NCBI RefSeq assembly: GCF_947507565.1
Contig: NC_089193.1
Span: 558,001-622,000 of the forward strand
Length of the DNA: 64,000 bases
Source: Oscarella lobularis
Taxonomy: Eukaryota; Porifera; Homoscleromorpha; Homosclerophorida; Oscarellidae
Direction of reading: 5' to 3'
This document shows positions 12,054 through 22,803 of the stretch, piece after piece (the first letter of the stretch is position 1; every line of letters begins with the position of its first letter). The notes below the pieces were generated by a model. It worked only from the letters and a program-made list of their open reading frames with translations, was not told where the DNA came from and did not search any database. The translations under genes were made by a program, and so were the position numbers.

Positions 12054-13648
12054 TTACTTCTCCTTCGTAGAACCAATATTTGACACTGTAGTAACAATTG
12101 CGCCGCTTTCAATTGGCTGAAAAAGATATTGGCTAGATTCGTTTCTATCGTTGACAGTGCATCGTTCGGCTATGTTCCTGGAATGTACAAAAATCAGTTC
12201 AAGCGAAACTTCAGCAAAACAGAATATATCAAATAATTCGTACTCAGTTTTTTTTCCTGTTAGAGATCCATATTGGCTTTTCGAATTACGAGACTTCTTT
12301 TGTCTTTCACGCAATGTTCTTTCAGAAGCTAAAAAGAAGTTTTGCGTGATGATACTTGTGAATAATCAATCAATCTGTTAAATCGACTAACGGGCCTTTG
12401 TATAAATGAACCAATTTTTCAACGGATCGAGGCAAGAGCATTCACGGCACATCCGACGATACCTTGATGATGTTATGCTAACGAAAGGCTGCACAAACGA
12501 TCCAAAGATTACAATAATAAGACCAATAAGAACGAGAGTTTCGTGTTTGCAAATTTCTAAATCGCCGTATATTGTCAGAACTACCTAAAGACACCAGTTA
12601 CTTGAGAGACGATATTCACACTTATTCTTACTAGGAAAGGCATCCAAGTTGCGTACAAAACGATGATTTTTGTCACAAACACACGAGTTAATCTCCAATC
12701 TTTAGCAAACCAATTAGTATTTGTTTCTCCTACACTTTTAGGAGGACAATCAAAGCTTGTCCAATCTTTTCTTTCTTCATTCAAAACCCTTCCTTGATAA
12801 GATATCTTAGTATGAGCTTTCATCACGTACAGCAACATCAATACACCAGGACCAATTAGAACCCAGCTAACAATACACACAACGTATCTTCGCCTAAATA
12901 AAGAGGAAGAATACTTTAAGTTATGTAGCTATGACTACGAAAAACTACAAAATTAAAATCTTTCAAAAATGTAGACTTACCATTTGTTTATGATGTAAAG
13001 ACAGGAATATGTTTTGCTGGTGGGAAAGAACACTGCTCCCAACCCATGTGCCGCAATATGAAATAATGCTTTCAAAAGTCTCGCGCGCGCGGCTACATTT
13101 TGTAGCGGAAAGACCGGAATGGAAAGAGAAAACTTTTCTAGCAATTGTAGCTTTGCAGAGTAGAAGCGGTTCAGCAATACCAGAGAGTAGAAACCAAGAG
13201 TAATGAGTCTAAAACCCGCCAACGCAGAGACGACTGAATAAGGGCTGATATCGTTGTCGCCAGAAGTTTGGCGAATGCATTGGTTTAACAACATTGCCCC
13301 AAGAACAACGTTGACGACGGAGTTGACTAGTTCTGTAAAAGCAGTTGAGGCAAAAGTGGAATCAGATTCGATAGTCTTTCGCTCTATTGAAGAAATTACA
13401 AACTGAAGAAGCGAAGCAGCGTTCCACAGCATGCTCAAACTGCCGCATACAATAAGTAAATACGGCAGGAAGCGACGAACGTCAGCGTTACACTCGGCAA
13501 AGGATAAATTGCCGGTCGGGCTCGATATACTGCAAACACAGGAACACGATCCGTTGCAAAAAGGTGATCCCATCGTGACGCAACTGAAACTGAAAGAAAC
13601 CCCGCAGCTGTAGAATCCCGTATGATTTAAGGCGTTAGGTGTCGTCAT
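12054..13648 (-). CDS. Class A-like seven-transmembrane receptor, paralogue 2
   Basis: Exons on the minus strand are 13648-12981, 12893-12632, 12584-12392 and 12328-12054, totalling 465 residues. Intron phases are 2, 0 and 1, the same as in the two neighbours. The N-terminus before TM1 is Cys-rich and extracellular (several Cys around residues 15-40). The TM3 end is LLNRFYSAKLQ, a DRY-like position. The residue pair before TM5 is SCLYIINKW. TM6 contains ATWMPFL. TM7 ends VQPFVS. The tail carries charged and Ser-rich stretches (RERQKKSRNSKSQ) that could be a G-protein or kinase contact; this is inference. It lies head-to-tail with paralogues 1 and 3, which points to local tandem duplication. 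Confidence 0.75.
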
Positions 13649-14086
13649 ACCAGGAATAATTTGTTCTAGAACAAAGGAGGCGTGCTATAATAGCTACGAA
13701 CCGCGGGAAGAAAACTTCCTCAGCAACAAACAGACAAGACTTCAAAGCGTCTAAAACATCTAAAATAAGGTACGTTAAACGGGCTCTGGTGATGAGCGGA
13801 TTTGGCACGTCTACTTTAGCGGGGGGTGATTTCATCGCCATCACTGCTCTGAAGGAGATGGCTAGTACTTGACGCGCACTCAGAATCATTGCTGGATGAT
13901 CTCCTAGAACATGGAGAAACGACCGCTCTATACTTACGTCAGGCAAAACAAACTAGCGCATTTCTACTTTAGTGAACTTCTGTTGGCGGCCGTGGTCGTA
14001 ACGGTATGACGAGAATTTACCTTCGCCGATTCACAGACGCTCTTTTTACTCTAAGATTGCAATGTTTAATAACAGAATTTCATTCA
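13649..14086. other. Gap between receptor paralogues 2 and 3
   Basis: This is upstream of paralogue 2. A minus-strand open frame of 103 codons ends at 13635, overlapping the start of that gene in another frame. It has no recognised domain and is probably chance or 5' UTR. Nothing else is seen. Confidence 0.4.
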
Positions 14087-15290
14087 TTAATTAAATCTCA
14101 CAGCCACTTCCTCCGAGCCAGTCTGACGATCACGCTCTGACTTGGTCGCACCTAAAGGTAACCAATAAATAAAAGCAGTAGTAAAATATTGAGAAGTTAC
14201 AAGAATTTTCGTCTGAAACGGAAGACGAAGAAAATCGTTTGTCGGTGAAATATAAGAGAGGTCGCTCAACGGCAAATCCAATAATTGCAATCACAAATCC
14301 ACAAATTTCGATTGATTCGCGAGAATCAATTCCCTTGTCATCAAAAACAGTCAAAACTATCTACAAATACAATAGTGACCGTTGTGATAATCAGAAAATC
14401 CTAAAACGGTTTTATACCAGAAGAGGAAGCCAAGTGACGTACGTAATAATAATTGCTCGAAGGCAAACGCGTGTCGTTCCCCATTCAATGGAAAACCAAT
14501 GAACATCAATAGAAACTGCTTCTAAAGAGCACTCATGGATATCAGGTATGTCTCTTTCATTCTGCAATGCTCCAGTGAAACGTTTTTCATTCACAATGTA
14601 GATTATCAGAATAGCACAATAACCAATTACGGAATAGCTTACGCCTAAGACAACATATCTCTCCCTAAACAAAAAAATGATTACCTTACAATAACCTCTG
14701 ATCTATGTTGACTGTTACCAATTCGTTATGACGTACAAGCACGGGTAGGAACTACCACCACCTGTAAAAAATAGTAGGATACCACAAGTACCAAGGACCA
14801 GTGCAAACATCCACCAAACAATAAAGACAATTGTCGATTTAGATTTTGGTGGGAAAATGACAATTGCCAGAGCAAACTTTGCTTTAGATGGAAATTTTGC
14901 TGAGTAGAAGCGATTGATTAGAAGAGGGGTGAAGAGAACCATGTAAAGAAGACGAATGTACACAAAGCCAAAAATGGCATATCGAGCTGTACTGTCTTGT
15001 ATGCTTGAGAGAGCTATCACCCCAAACACAAGAATAAGAAAGCATGGCCCCAGTTCGATGCATGTCAGAAAAAGTAAATATGCATCAAATCGATCTGCAT
15101 GCCTTCTGCATTTTCTGCGAAATCGGTTATAGAGCCTGCAGAAGAAGGCGATACTGCAAAGACAGACGAAAGAAACACTTGCCACAAGGAGATAGAGAAG
15201 GACGAGACGAAAGGTAGGGCTGTACTCAAGGAACTTGGCTTCACTCGCATTATTTCGGTGAGATCCGTTGCAGATATCTGAGAACGACAT
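14087..15290 (-). CDS. Class A-like seven-transmembrane receptor, paralogue 3 (short tail)
   Basis: Exons on the minus strand are 15290-14719, 14664-14418, 14360-14201 and 14151-14087, giving 347 residues with phases 2, 0 and 1. TM1 starts around residue 28 (LVLLYLLVASVSFVCLC). The TM3 end is INRFYSAKFPSKAKFAL, the clearest DRY-like version of the family. The cysteine before TM5 is in PCLYVITNW. TM6 has VTWLPLLV. TM7 ends VERPLLYF. The cytoplasmic tail is only about 35 residues, much shorter than in paralogues 1 and 2, so coupling or desensitisation may differ (inference). It is the most upstream gene of the tandem set. Confidence 0.75.
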
Positions 15291-17706
15291 CGCCTAGCTT
15301 ACGCAGCGGTAGTCTCGCGTGTCCTGAACTACACTCTTGGGACGTCCCTGGCCCCCAAAAGCAATGGGCGTTGAGCCGACTGATATCAACGAGGGGAACG
15401 AAGAGCCGAAAGCGAGCCGGATGGAGAGGAAGCAGATTAAGATGAGATGGAAGCCAGGCCACGTCGAAATTCTAGACCGCCCGCCAGGCTTCGTGCGTCA
15501 GTCTAGGTCGTACGTCGACTGCGACGATGAGCAGTTAATTAGTCGGAATTCGGAGTGGTACGTGGGTCCGAACGTGTGACTGTATGTGAGTTCGTATATT
15601 TGTGATGCCTGCGAGTACGTCTGTCTTCCAGGAGCGGCGTTCGACGCCTAATGGCGTTTGGTCTTTCGTCTATAGCTGCTAATAAGGCGCGATTGCGTCA
15701 AATCGCGGATTCAGGTCCAGCCACAGGCTTTGTATGGCCATTCCTTTCACGTCTCAGCAAGGTTTACGAAGAGAGTGATTTATTGTGACTGAGTCCTAAT
15801 ACCAGACCTACCAATTATATGGCGCTCTTCTTTCTCCAAGGTTGTTGCTGCCACCTGAACGCATAATTAATGCCGTGTATATGTTAGTGCATCTATAAAT
15901 GTATTTGTACCCTCTTAGGAGACGTCATTTGTGCAGTCTGGTCGTTTCTTTTCAGTAAGGCCTTTAGCATTCCAGAGCAGAGGCAAACTTCGTCCATTAT
16001 GGCCGCTATAGACTCAGAGTCGCTCATTGTCCTCTTGCTGCCTGTTTCCGAGACGGAGTCAAGTCGAAAACTTGATCTAGCCTCCGATCTATCATGTTCG
16101 ATGATGCTGCCAATATATTGTAATCGTTGATGCAGCTACGCTCTTCCGTACTTTTCCATTCGTCTGAAAAAGACGCCTGGAGAATTTTCTGCTGCTCAGC
16201 TTCAGTGGCTTTAGCTGCCATGTCGACTTTTGTTTCCTTTTGCATAAAACTACAATTTCACTCCCGGGGGAAGCATTCTGACGCGATTTAATTACCTTCT
16301 CCCCACCAATAACCGACTTGACCGTTGCTAGGTAAGGTCCCATCTTTTTGTAATCCGCCATGACTTTTGTTCCAGAAGAAAGAGCTGCGAAGTTTCCGTT
16401 GTATGGATTCAGTTTGCTAATTGGTTTGGTCTCGCGAAAGCCGTCTTCATTATAGCAAACCAAAAATTTTTCTACCGCGCAAAGGACATACTACGTCAGA
16501 CTGCTAGTGAAAGGAGGTGGGTGTCACTTAATTAGGAGCAAACGACGTTGAGGGAGAGCGATCACGTCATCGCACGCGTTTCTAATCGCATTAGTATTTA
16601 ACACTCCTGGGACCTATCCGACATCCAAGGGGTATCCGCTATCCAAGGGGTATCGAGAGATTTCTCACGTACCTATTCCCTTTCGTTATGGCTACTTTTC
16701 AGAACCATGCATCGCTGAATCGCGCGCCATGGGGCTTAGAATTACCAGGACACGCGTTCCCATGCAGACGTGCTCGCTAGATTCGCGCGTTGATCGCGAA
16801 CGTACTTATACAAATATGCACGCGCGTTTTAATTGCGAACGAGTTTTGATTGCGCCGCCCTGCTATTATATCCGCGCGTCTTCTATCGTCCTGAATAACG
16901 TTTCTGTGGCTCCTCTAGACTATATGAACGCTTGGAAGGCACAAAACTGAACTTACGTACGTCCATGCTGCATCTTTTTCCACTGTGCAAGTTTTATCTT
17001 GAACAACTGGCCTGCGCATTCTTCTTCGCTTGCGTCCCCGGTGTCATAGCAGAAGTCGTCGTCCAAATTTGCTTTTTTGGGACACGAGATGTCATTTTGT
17101 ATGTGCTATAGTGAAGGTAAGACGCGCGATTATAAAGCGTCCGTGTTTGCCAAGAGTCTGTGCCGTTATACCCGGCGATTGCGCGCCCGCGCATTTGAGA
17201 GATGAATTCATCCAATGAGGGCGAGTTGTCTATATATTTGAAGCAAGCCAATGTGAGCTTGCATTCGCGTACTAATTGCTTTACACAATTGTATCAATTA
17301 TGCAAGTTGAGCGTCTGCATTCATGGAGCGTCGTACACGGAACAGCCCAAAGAGTTATTGCGCTTGGCGTGATGGCAGAACAGAAATTCCAAAGCAAACC
17401 CTCAGTCATTGGCGAAAGAAGCAACTGGTGGGTTCCGTCGCCGAGACAGATGTCGACACAAACTCCGAAGCGGCCCCGGCGATCGTCCCCGCGTCACAGT
17501 CCCAATCGAATTTAAGAGAGCAATTACCATTAGTCCAAGGGAACGATTCGGTGCCAAGCTGATTGTAGAGCTCAACAGAGATACGTTCACACCGAATGTG
17601 AAACCATGTGTTACAAGTTTCACACAGAATCCCACGTTGATTGGAACGGACGCTTTTTTCACAAACGCCACAGGGAAATTTGATTGGGCCGGGGTTTAGC
17701 TAGATA
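15291..17706. other. Region with weak open frames only
   Basis: No gene is firmly supported. On the minus strand near 16463-16300 an open stretch containing SSGTKVMADYKKMGPYLATV ends at a plausible donor (after GGEK); it resembles a Tudor-like strand pattern but has no clear start or partner exons. On the plus strand 17409-17699 is open for 96 codons without a known domain. A 17-bp motif containing atccaaggggtatc is repeated at 16622-16656. Other open frames here look like chance. Confidence 0.35.
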
Positions 17707-18088
17707 TCACCACAGGAGATAAAAAGCAGCAAAAAAAAAGATTATTCTCCATCTACGGAAGCGTAATTTTGAGACCCAAGACGAACAGTAGATTCGTGAT
17801 TTTGATCGATTGCCGAACAGAATCAGCCAGGACGGCACAGTTAGACAAACAGCAACTAAAGATATACCCATTGGGTAGATATAAAGAGCATGAAAACTTC
17901 CGTAGTAGCCAGCTAGAAGAAAAACATTTCGTTCCAGACGGTACAAAATTGCCACAATCAGGGACATACACTGAATCAAAATGGATGTAGACATAAATAT
18001 GATCAGTATTTACACAAGAGACAGCCGCGATGACGCCGAGAGACAAGAAAAGGAATTCAAATCTAACGAGCATTATCCGGGAGTCCAT
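17707..18088 (-). CDS. Possible fragment of a multi-pass membrane protein
   Basis: On the minus strand an ATG at about 18088 starts a hydrophobic stretch (MLVRFEFLFLSLGVIAAVSC). A 43-bp GT-AG intron may follow. Reading on in the phase-0 frame gives a second hydrophobic stretch (GISLVAVCLTVPSWLILFGN) and a basic end before the stop at 17707. Spliced from 5 nt earlier in another phase, the same DNA gives a Cys-rich secreted-like peptide ending at 17753. It may be a truncated relative of the 7TM cluster next door, but I cannot show homology. No complete gene is evident. Confidence 0.25.
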
Positions 18089-18112
18089 CTTGATCCCAAA
18101 TACGGGCTTCAA

Positions 18113-19608
18113 GAATTCCGTAAACCACGAGATTCCCCGCGGATAGACGCTGCTTTTCTCACGCAGGGCATAGCCTGGCTATGTGACAGCTCCGAACGAC
18201 GAAGAATCGCTTCGCAAAAAAGAGATTCTGGCGACTCTACAGTGTGAACCTAGCTGTAAATGCAGTCCCGGATGCTAAAGAAACTCATGCTCAAGAGGGT
18301 AGAACCTCTGGTAGAACCGCTGCGATCCCCCCCTCATAGACGTTTTTCATGGGTACGTACCCGCCCGGACCGTGGTCAGAAAATGCCTTGAACAGCACGA
18401 CGGTGTGATAATAACCATAGGATAATAGAGCTAATGCATGTGACGTCACCTGATCACGTGCGTTACCTCTGAGTGGCAGAAAGCGTGCCACTCAAAATAA
18501 AAAAGGCCGTAGCGCATCTAAGCGAAACCTCATTTGTTCTTACCTAGCTGCCTTGGCAGCTTCTAATAGGTTAGATTATCATTGCCCAAAGGTGTCGCGG
18601 TAGCTAGACGCGATTTAAAGCGTTTTCGAAGAGCTTTTGAGCTTCGCGGTGTAGAGACCCGCGAAACGCGTGAAGGTTTCTCTAGCGAAGCGACTTTAAT
18701 TAATTGATTAAGCACCGCGTAGTGTAATGGCATGCTCAACATTTTGGCGTACCTACCGGTGTAAAAACACTAATTCTGAAGGCTTTACTAGCTCATTCAG
18801 ATGAAAAAGTAGCTTACTGCGCCTTAAACGCTAAACCAATCGCCCTTTCAGACAACTATCAGTTCGAATTCAAGTTTCTAATGTTACATCTTCTAAATCA
18901 AGCGACACGTTTTGTTTGCAACGAGCTGAGACGTGAAAACTTCGAAAGTGTCCCCGAAAAACGAAGCACGCTTTAAAATGTCTGTTGTGTTATTAACTTC
19001 ACTGTACGAAAGTACAAAACCCTTCTTCAGCGCAGTTAAGCTGTGACGAGGGTTTCTGTGGGTGCGGCCATACGCCGCTCTTACGTTTCTCCCACTCAGT
19101 TGCGCGCGCTACCACTGCTCTCTGACGTTGTGCATAAGCTCTATAGCCATAGCGCAAACCAATGCGTCTACGGATGCACGGGAGTGCTACGCCCACAAGA
19201 ATCTTTTCCCTGGATCCGTCTCAAACTCAAGTCGACGAAAAAGAAGTCTCAAGATGAGTGGAACTTTGGTAAGCATCGTTGTTTATATCATGTGGCATAA
19301 TAGATGAGCTCATGTCTATTCATAGTAACTCTGTCCAAAGTATAGGCAGATCCCAAACTGGCCTCAAATGGAATCCGACGTCGCCCGCAGCGTAAGAAAC
19401 GCCTTCATAAAGTCTTTTTGGCTATATTTTGTGTTTTGGAAAGGTTCACAAGTCAGGGCCGGTCAGTTAGCAGATCGAGGTGAAGCAGAAGTCATTCCAG
19501 AAACGATTTCTATTTTCACCTCAGGTTCTTCTTTGAGTCAAACGTCGAGGGGAATAGAAAACTGAGCAAGCAAGGTCCGTCTTGCTGTCCTAGCTCCCCC
19601 TTCTGTTA
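18113..19608. other. Intergenic region
   Basis: No supported exon, RNA gene or repeat array is seen. Open frames are under 90 codons and lack recognisable features. Confidence 0.4.
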
Positions 19609-20955
19609 TCCGGGACCTGCGACGACGAAGATTCGGAAGACAGAATCTCCGGCCAGGAAGGCCATTCTCTTGGTTCTTTGAAGGCGAATTTGCTTCAGAA
19701 CGACGTAAAGGTTTTCTCCTCGCATAGCGGGTAGGCGTACGCACGCGGAAAAGTCCCTTTTCCCCGATATCCACGTCGATTGACCGCAATCTTAGGTCTA
19801 AATTTTAGGATCAGATAATCTAGTCCTAAAATTTAGACCAGTAGGATCTAGAATTGGCTAAAAGTGCGCTGTCAGCATACGTAGCCACATGCCGAAGATA
19901 TATCGCCCTAATTTATTTTTCTATAGGCGTTGCTAGCTTTCTCTAAATCCAAAATCTTCATGGTTAGCTTGCTGCTCTGTTGCCAAACCATTCTTTTGGA
20001 AGTAGAAGAACGATATAGTAGTTTCACAACACTTCGTTCGTATGACTTACGCTTTATAGGGCTCTAGTAGATGAATCATATATATGTCGCCCTTTACAAT
20101 GCTTCTATATTCATTCTTCCAGCTATATTATCTGCATGGCGCCAGGATAAATTTAGCTAAAGGTTCGCAATACGCATGCGTGTATATATCAGAGTTGCGA
20201 ACTTGGCTTTGAAAAGTCTTATCCGGTTAGAGCACATGAGCACATCCAAATTGAACATCTCAATCCAAACTCGAGTGTCGACCTAGAGTTCTACATTTGA
20301 GGTGCGACAACATATGTACGGGCACCATTTAGTCGCGTAAGACTATACGAAACGCTGAATCGCATCGTTCTGAAGTGAAGCTCATTCACAGCCTATATTC
20401 TTTCTCTCTGTTTACCTTCGTAGCGTTTGAAGACGGAGAAAGAAACGAGACGGCAAAGGATGCAAGCTAGACATCTTTTGTTCCCCGTCCTGATGCTCAC
20501 CGCTACTTTTTGCGGTTCTCTGGCGCTGAGTACATCCTTTTCTCACACGCCGTCAAACTGATATAAAGCCTGCAACGTTGTCTCTCGTTCCGTACAGGAT
20601 GTTCCAGACCACGTCCGTGTAATTCGTCAGAAGGCTACGTTCTCTTGGGGTCGCCAACGTCAGTTTGTCAACCGGGCTCGTGGTATGGATACACCTGGTC
20701 AAGCAGAGTGCCTAAGTGCAGAAAACGTATGATTTTAACTATAGGAATCTACCTTGCAGCTCTAGAGTGTTGTTTAGGATATTGCACTCCTCTGCTTGCA
20801 CCAGAGAACGGATCTTTGAACGTGCATCGTCACATAGCGTACTATCGATGTGACGACAGCTTAGGCTGGTAGGAAGCAGCAATCGAACTTGCTTACATAA
20901 CGGAATTAAAGTTCACATTGGTCTGGATCACCTGTTTGGTGTTCGCGTAAGTCTT
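19609..20955 (+). repeat. Segmental duplicate, copy A (promoter and first exons of a sushi gene)
   Basis: From gttatccgggacctgcgacg onward this stretch runs colinear with 26495-27795, with many substitutions and short indels, and diverges after the shared ttggtgttcgcgtaag. The match covers the upstream region, the signal-peptide exon and two further exons of the sushi gene at 27252. The similarity is well below 100%, so the event is not recent. Confidence 0.85.
20460..20942 (+). pseudogene. Truncated duplicate of the sushi-domain gene start
   Basis: The ATG at 20460 opens a signal-peptide exon (MQARHLLFPVLMLTATF), matching the exon at 27252. The following sushi exon has lost an internal block relative to the downstream copy. 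The next exon (CTPLLAPENGSLN) has a one-base deletion after the conserved YYRCDDS motif, so it terminates at once. The gene stops matching at about 20955. One point favours this copy: it keeps the second sushi cysteine (YRC), which is Arg in the downstream copy. It is not expected to make a protein. Confidence 0.8.
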
Positions 20956-22256
20956 TTTCTAGATCGAGTTGCTGCCGGGCATCTGTGTTCCTCCGGCCAT
21001 ACGATACAGCTCATCGATCGTCACGCCATCAACGATCCAAATTTGCATAATTCCCAGAGTAGGGATAGGTCTGCGGAAGGAGGGAGAAATGTTGTATATT
21101 TCTGTCGGCGGAGCAATGCGGTAAGCACAACCTCAGGGTAACTTTAAACAGGAAATAATTTTCATATTCTTTTTCCTAAGGCTATTCAAAAATAGTTGCG
21201 CAGCATACCGTTTGTTCTGATCGCCTACGGACTCTATGCAATGCTCACTGCTACAACGAAGTATAAAATTAAATAGATAGCACTAAAATTATAAACCTCT
21301 TTGAGTAGAAATTGCGGTTGTCCAGCAGTCTCTCACGTGAAAACGGCACGTGTAATCGCTGTGGGGTCTACCTTATCTGCCAGTCCGTGCGTACTTCGCT
21401 GAAGTATCGTCAATCAATGAAGAGTTGTGATCTCTGCTGTCCGTAGAGGCAGATGCATCCTTGACTGCGTCTTACTGCACACAAATGGTGGAGCTCACTT
21501 CCGCTATCTGCCTAACTAAGTTAGTCCTTTCTGCATGGAACGGTGGCGCTTCGTAGAAAACCGCTTAGGTAGACCATGTATGGTCAAAGATTCGAGCAAC
21601 CAATTCGGGCTAACAGTACAAATAGGCTTAGGCAGACCATGTATGGTCAAAGATTCGAGCAACCAATTAGGGCTAACAGTACAAATAGAAAAGGTCTTCT
21701 TCGTCTTTCATAATCTGTTCTACGCCTGCAGTAAATTGAAAGCATTTATTTCTGCGGAAGGAGAAATAACGTTTGTTTGCGAGCATTTGATGGCGAGAAA
21801 GAGTAAGTACTGCATGAGATCATCATATGTGTAAAACCCGGGAATAGCGCCCCGGATTCCAACGTTTCGGTCCGTCACACATGCACAATGTTATGAAGTT
21901 TGGCATGGGGTACTTCGTAAAAGCCGGTGGGTAACGAAAACTCATACGTGCAAGCTTGTGTACGTACCGCAGAGGATCGTCTTGAAGATAATCTAATTAG
22001 CCGCTAGACTACGTCTCGGTTGTCTTTTGACGATTGAGAGAGTCGATCTTCTCGAAGGTCATTGTTTCAGCTACAAGAAGTTTTTCGATAGTAATAGTAA
22101 ATATTTTCGCAAAGCAAAGCTCGGACGTATAGTGTACTCACTAGTCTGCATTGGAATGAAAACTCGTATGGAGCTAGGATGTTTTTGCGACGCAAATATT
22201 TACCATCTGTGTATTTATCCGACTAATGGAACTAAACTCAGCTTTTATATATAGGC
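20956..22256. other. Intergenic region with a 63-bp tandem duplication
   Basis: No recognised gene. It contains the tandem repeat at 21564-21689. The right part (22027-22256) is open for about 75 codons just before the PLAT gene ATG, but I could not tie it to that gene. Confidence 0.4.
21564..21689. repeat. 63-bp direct tandem duplication
   Basis: The unit starting cttaggtagaccatgtatgg occurs twice back to back with two or three substitutions. The period is a multiple of three, so the surrounding 99-codon open frame stays open, giving two copies of a 21-residue block. That frame has no known domain, and its openness may be chance. Confidence 0.85.
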
Positions 22257-22721
22257 ATGAACAGTGCTGCAGACAAGGTCATATACCGTATTCGTATTCA
22301 CACCGGAGAGTGCGACGAATGCGAAGACACGGATGTCTCCGTGACAATCGTAGGAGAAGACGGTTCTTTCAAATTCAATCCACGAAAACGACATGCAGTG
22401 GATGGCAGCGTCAGCCTTTTTCTCTCTCAGTCGGTAAGTGTTAGTTGGTGCTCGTTCATCTTGAAGTTTGTGACAGATGAACGGATTTTATTGTTAGGAA
22501 AATGTTTTTGAAGTTGCAAGCGAGAAGAGTGTTGGATATATCAACTTGGTGCAGGTCGATCATAACGTCAATCCTCTGCTTGATCGGAGTTGGCGCCTGG
22601 AATCTATTACAATTGAAGACACGTCTTTGAAAACGACTTACCACTTTCCTTGCAACGAATGGTTCTCTCACAGCAAAGACAATTGCCGGCAGTCCCGTTC
22701 TTTCCTTGATCGAAAGAGTAC

Positions 22722-22803
<82 letters not shown>

